DNA of 64,000 nucleotides from JALZHR01 sp036388475 (GTDB lineage: Bacteria; Acidobacteriota; Blastocatellia; Pyrinomonadales; Pyrinomonadaceae). Of the stretch, positions 60,670 to 64,000 are shown piece after piece. A model generated the notes under the pieces. That model had not been told where the DNA came from. It searched no databases and saw only the letters and a program-made list of their open reading frames with translations. A program made the translations under genes and the position numbers. The stretch spans positions 1 to 64,000 of the forward strand of contig DASVRT010000053.1 of NCBI GenBank assembly GCA_036388475.1. Reading direction: 5' to 3'. Numbering within the stretch: position 1 is the first letter of the stretch; every line of letters starts with the position of its first letter.

Positions 60670-61374
60670 ATGTTAAAAAGCTTTCTTGTTTTTACTTTCC
60701 TCGGCGCTTTTCTGTCGGCTTGCCCGTCAACCGAGACGGTCGAATCGACGCGCGTTCCCGCGGCGGGCGTTTACCAGAGTTATTCGATTTCCGCGTCAAA
60801 ACGGCAAACGAGCGTTTACGCCGTTTTTCGGCTGAATAACGAAACGGGCAAAACGATTGACCTCGACGCGCCCGCCAAAATTGATTTAAACGGCAAGCCG
60901 ATGACGGAAATCGCGCCGACTTTCGCGAACGGCACGACTTACGAAGCCAAATCGAGCGGCTTTTTGCCGAAACAGCAATTTGCTTTTACCGATGCCGCCG
61001 GCAAAGTTTACCGCAATGAAATCGCGCTTCAGGCTTTGGAAATCCCGGTTCAAAAAATCGTTTTGAGCCGGACGAAAGTCTCGCTCATCAAACTCTCGCG
61101 CGCCGTCGCGCCGGACGAACAAATTTCCGTCTCCGTGACCGGAAAAGCCGTCGCCGATAAAACCCCGCTGGACAAAACGGTCGAGGCGAGCCCGGACGAA
61201 TCACGGACAAATGTTTCGGTCGCGCCGGAAAGCTTGAAAGAATTTATGACGGGCGCGGTGACGGTTAACGTAATGGTCGAGAAAAAAGAATCGCTCAAAC
61301 AAGCTACGCCGAGCGGCGGCGCGCTGCGCTTTGTTTATCAATCCGCCGAAGCGGCGGCGAAAATTACGAAATAA
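60670..61374 (+). CDS. Hypothetical lipoprotein
   Basis: 234 residues. Lipoprotein signal peptide with lipobox FLSAC (Cys at 18). The mature part has Ig-like beta-strand character (YAVFRLNNETGKTIDL, QKIVLSRTKVSLIKL) without a named domain. Probably lipid-anchored in the envelope. Confidence 0.6.
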   Translation: MLKSFLVFTFLGAFLSACPSTETVESTRVPAAGVYQSYSISASKRQTSVYAVFRLNNETGKTIDLDAPAKIDLNGKPMTEIAPTFANGTTYEAKSSGFLPKQQFAFTDAAGKVYRNEIALQALEIPVQKIVLSRTKVSLIKLSRAVAPDEQISVSVTGKAVADKTPLDKTVEASPDESRTNVSVAPESLKEFMTGAVTVNVMVEKKESLKQATPSGGALRFVYQSAEAAAKITK

Positions 61375-61464
61375 TCTTGCCAAAATAAAATTTTAGTCGT
61401 TTAATATCGGAAAATCACTTTGCGAAGACGCTCTGTTTTTGAGGCTGCATCGTGCTGAAATTTT

Positions 61465-62667
61465 ATGAAAAAGATTTTCTGTTTCTTTGTCTTATCGCTT
61501 ATTTTACCCGTTTCAAATTTTGCGCAGGTTAAGCTTGTCCCGCATAAAATTACGCTGAAAAACGGTAAATCATTTAGCTTGAATCTGCCCGCCGATTACG
61601 AAATCGTTCCCGCCGTCGAAGGCTTAAAACGCGTCCGGTTTTTCGCCACCGCGCCGGACGGTCGGATTTTCGTGACCGATATGTATAACCTGAGCGACAA
61701 CACGAAAGGCGCGGTTTACATTCTCGACGAATTCGATTTGCAGACGGGCAAATTCCGCAAGGTCACGCCGTATATGACGAATTTAAAAAATCCCAACAGC
61801 GCGGCGTTTTATACCGACGCGGGCGGGCAGGATTGGTTTTATCTGGCGGAAACCGACAAAATCACGCGCCGGAAATTTACGCGCGGCGAGAGCCGACCGA
61901 CCGGACGAGCGGAAACGGTGGCGACTTTTCCCGATTACGGCTTGAGCTATAAATACGGCGGCTGGCATCTGACGCGCAGCCTCGCTTTTGCGCCGAACGG
62001 CAAACTTTACGTTTCGGTCGGCAGCAGCTGCAACGCCTGCGACGAAAAGCCCACGGAAAAAGAGCGCGCCACCGTGCAGGAAATGAACCCGGACGGAAGC
62101 GGAAAGCGTACTTTTGCCAAAGGCTTGCGCAACGCCGTCGGTTTGAAATGGATTGGAAATTCGCTCTGGGCGACGAATCAAGGCTCTGACCACCTGGGAT
62201 TGGACAAACCGGACGAAACTTTTTACAGTTTGAAAGACGGCGCCGATTACGGCTGGGCTTCGTGCTATCAATCAAACGGCAAAATCTTTTTTGATACGAC
62301 CAAGCCGAATCGCATCAAGCAGCCGACGAATCGTCTGAAATCCTGCGCCGACGTCTCGACGTCTTACGCTTATTTTCCCGCGCACAGTTCGGCGATGGGC
62401 TTCGATTATTTCGACGCGCCGGACACGAACGAAACCATCAGAAATGCGTTTCTCGTCTCGCTGCACGGCGCGACCGACAAACGCGTCGCGCACGGCTATA
62501 AAATCGTGATTATGCGGAAAGGCGAAAAGCTTCAGGATTTTATAAACGGTTTTCTGCAAGGAAAAACCGTCAACGGTCGCCCGTGCGACATTATGCGGCT
62601 CGACGCCGATTCGTTTCTCTTTACGGACGATTTCAGCGGCGTCGTTTATTATGTGAGAAAGAAATGA
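61465..62667 (+). CDS. PQQ-dependent sugar (sorbosone-type) dehydrogenase, secreted
   Basis: 400 residues with a signal peptide (KKIFCFFVLSLILPVSNFAQ). The six-bladed propeller blocks are visible: VRFFATAPDGRIFVTDM, HLTRSLAFAPNGKLYVSVGSSCNAC, FAKGLRNAVGLKWIG, LWATNQGSDHLG and ADYGWASCY. These match soluble glucose/sorbosone dehydrogenase-like enzymes, which oxidise sugars with PQQ. PQQ synthesis genes are not in the window, so the cofactor may come from elsewhere. Confidence 0.87.
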   Translation: MKKIFCFFVLSLILPVSNFAQVKLVPHKITLKNGKSFSLNLPADYEIVPAVEGLKRVRFFATAPDGRIFVTDMYNLSDNTKGAVYILDEFDLQTGKFRKVTPYMTNLKNPNSAAFYTDAGGQDWFYLAETDKITRRKFTRGESRPTGRAETVATFPDYGLSYKYGGWHLTRSLAFAPNGKLYVSVGSSCNACDEKPTEKERATVQEMNPDGSGKRTFAKGLRNAVGLKWIGNSLWATNQGSDHLGLDKPDETFYSLKDGADYGWASCYQSNGKIFFDTTKPNRIKQPTNRLKSCADVSTSYAYFPAHSSAMGFDYFDAPDTNETIRNAFLVSLHGATDKRVAHGYKIVIMRKGEKLQDFINGFLQGKTVNGRPCDIMRLDADSFLFTDDFSGVVYYVRKK

Positions 62668-63284
62668 AAAACAAAAATAATAATCAAAACAGCTTAATCG
62701 GTCTGCCGGAAGGCGACGAGGTGCGCGAGGCGTTTTACCGGCTGAGCGGGCGGGTCGAAGAACTCGGCGTCAATATCGACGAAAACTTTTCCGCGCCCGA
62801 CCACGCCCGGTTTATCGGAATCTTCGAAGCTCATACGATTATTTTATATCCCCGGCTCGCGCCGCCGTTTGCTCTCTGGTTTACCGTCGCGCACCTGTTC
62901 GGTCATATGACTCAGTTGACGAATGAAACGCCGCGCGTTGACCGCGCCAATGAGCTTGTCCTGAGCACCGGAAAGAAGCTGGCGCCCGAAGATGTGCAGT
63001 TGATTTACGACCACGAGCGCGAAGCGGCGGAGATCGGCAGAGCGCTGATAGCGAACGTGGAAACGGCGCTTTCGCCTGAGCTGGACACGGCATACACTCG
63101 TTTCTTTCACGCTGATTTTCGTTATTTGATTAATTTTATCGAAACCGGCGCGGCGGGCGTCGAAGTGTTTGAACGTTATTGGAGACACGAGCCGAACCCC
63201 GGAGAGCTGATAGCCGCCGATGCGCGCAAACTTTTAGATATGAAGGATTTTCCGGCTTCCGACGAACGAATTGTCGTAGTTTAA
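62664..63284 (+). CDS. ImmA/IrrE-like protein with degenerate metal motif
   Basis: 206 residues from the ATG at 62664, overlapping the dehydrogenase stop by four bases. FTVAHLFGHMTQL sits where ImmA/IrrE (DUF955) metallopeptidases have HExxH with a preceding VAHELGH; here the catalytic Glu is replaced by Leu (H-L-F-G-H). YDHEREAAEIGRALI gives the helix with the third ligand. So the fold is probably ImmA-like but proteolysis is doubtful. Function unknown. Confidence 0.65.
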   Translation: MKNKNNNQNSLIGLPEGDEVREAFYRLSGRVEELGVNIDENFSAPDHARFIGIFEAHTIILYPRLAPPFALWFTVAHLFGHMTQLTNETPRVDRANELVLSTGKKLAPEDVQLIYDHEREAAEIGRALIANVETALSPELDTAYTRFFHADFRYLINFIETGAAGVEVFERYWRHEPNPGELIAADARKLLDMKDFPASDERIVVV

Positions 63285-63424
63285 ATATTTTTCGTAATTA
63301 TTTTTAATAGATAAACCTCTGAGCTTCAAAGCTCAAAGCCTGAAAAAAACAGTCTCTTCTCAACGGCTCGTTCCGGGCTAGATTCCGCTTTTGCGTCTTT
63401 TGGCGGCGCTATTATTTGCTTCTA

Positions 63425-63456
63425 TCTACGATTTACGATTTACTATTCACTAAGAA
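63425..63456. repeat. Heptamer run before bshA
   Basis: CTACGAT, TTACGAT, TTACTAT, TCACTAA run up to four bases before the bshA start. Confidence 0.55.
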
Positions 63457-63459
63457 GCT

Positions 63460-64000
63460 ATGAACATCGGAATCACGGTTTATCCAACTTACGGCGGAAG
63501 CGGAATTGTCGGCTCGGAACTCGGGCGCGAATTGGCGCTGCGCGGTCATAACGTCCATTTTATCTCGTCGATGCTGCCGACGCGGCTGACGGAACTGAAC
63601 GAGCGCGTGCATTTTCACGAAGTCGAGATGATGAGCTACCCGCTTTTCGAGCATCAGCCTTATGATTTGGCGCTGGCGACGAAAATGGCGACCGTCGCGC
63701 GCTCGGAAAAACTGGACTTGCTGCACGTCCATTACGCGATTCCGCATTCCATCAGCGCGATTCTGGCGCGCGAATCAATCAAGCAGAAACGCTACGTTCC
63801 GGTCATCACGACGCTGCACGGAACCGATATTACGCTGGTCGGCGCTGACCGCAGCTATCTGCCGATTACGCGTTACGGGCTGCAGCAATCGGACGGCGTG
63901 ACGGCGGTTTCCAAATTTCTGCAAAAAGCGACCATCGAAACCTTCGATTTTGACGAAATCGAAGTCATTCCGAATTTTATCTGCGGCTGTCATTACAAAC
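63460..64000 (+). CDS. bshA: N-acetylglucosaminyl-L-malate synthase BshA, N-terminal part
   Basis: About 180 residues are visible before the right edge; the full enzyme is ~375-380. NIGITVYPTYGGSGIVGSELG, the LALATKMATVARSEKLDLLHVHYAIPHS block, TLHGTDITLVG and YGLQQSDGVTAVSKFL are diagnostic of BshA, a GT4 glycosyltransferase that joins GlcNAc to malate in bacillithiol biosynthesis. The frame is open to the window end and intact. Confidence 0.93.
   Translation, partial: MNIGITVYPTYGGSGIVGSELGRELALRGHNVHFISSMLPTRLTELNERVHFHEVEMMSYPLFEHQPYDLALATKMATVARSEKLDLLHVHYAIPHSISAILARESIKQKRYVPVITTLHGTDITLVGADRSYLPITRYGLQQSDGVTAVSKFLQKATIETFDFDEIEVIPNFICGCHYK

Noticed and set aside
1..64000. tRNA, rRNA or tmRNA genes
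   Set aside because: I looked for T-loop-like GGTTCGAATCC patterns with matching acceptor stems and for rRNA motifs and found none convincing; GTTCGATTC near 11570 has no cloverleaf around it.

Overview
The window looks like a chromosomal segment of a Gram-negative heterotroph, most likely an acidobacterium of the Blastocatellia/Pyrinomonadaceae type. This is inferred from the combination of futalosine-pathway menaquinone genes (mqnD next to ubiX), a bacillithiol gene (bshA), a CarD-type regulator, a GH92 mannosidase, PQQ-type sugar dehydrogenase, delta-60/FG-GAP repeat proteins, zinc-ribbon proteins with Asn/Ala-rich linkers and many secreted or lipoprotein genes. No rRNA gene is present to confirm it. 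Most of the window is moderately GC-rich. Positions 1 to about 3887 are clearly AT-richer, as are a few single genes (8119-9036, 27069-27380).

Layout. 1-3887 is an AT-rich island cut off by the left edge. It holds an unknown protein, a JmjC/cupin-type oxygenase, an overlapping 59-residue peptide gene, a methyltransferase and, on the other strand, a P-loop kinase-like gene. It ends abruptly inside the thymidylate kinase gene tmk. 3887-5581 is the remainder of a miaA-hfq-tmk operon. 5645-19901 holds secreted enzymes (GH92, SpoIID-like, two-domain M14 peptidase), a DUF5655 nuclease-like gene, uvsE, plsC, and an operon ubiX / SH3 protein / methyltransferase / mqnD. 20071-25235 has a 38-residue ORF behind a structured-looking leader, larB, a duplicated pilin-like secreted protein, an HtrA-TPR protease and a thioredoxin-like secreted protein. 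25392-28701 has a CarH-like B12 photoreceptor regulator divergent from an rpiB leader, then rpiB and glyA. 28876-47720 is mostly housekeeping (recN, HU, yacG, queF) mixed with lineage-specific secreted or hypothetical proteins, peptidases and hydrolases. 47794-54330 has carD and two tandem delta-60/FG-GAP surface proteins. 54376-60412 is a phosphate/polyphosphate region (PhoR-like, PhoB-like, PhoU, SixA, Ppx/GppA, PPK2). 60670-64000 ends with a lipoprotein, a sorbosone-type dehydrogenase, an ImmA-like protein and the start of bshA.

The most distinctive signals are: the JmjC / short peptide / methyltransferase cassette, which resembles a peptide-modification (RiPP-like) locus; the island boundary inside tmk; two arrays 36 kb apart built of 21-bp repeat units; and at least fifteen intergenic elements, mostly hairpins, made of reiterated heptamers whose word differs from site to site. 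All functional statements are from reading the sequence; no search or folding was run.
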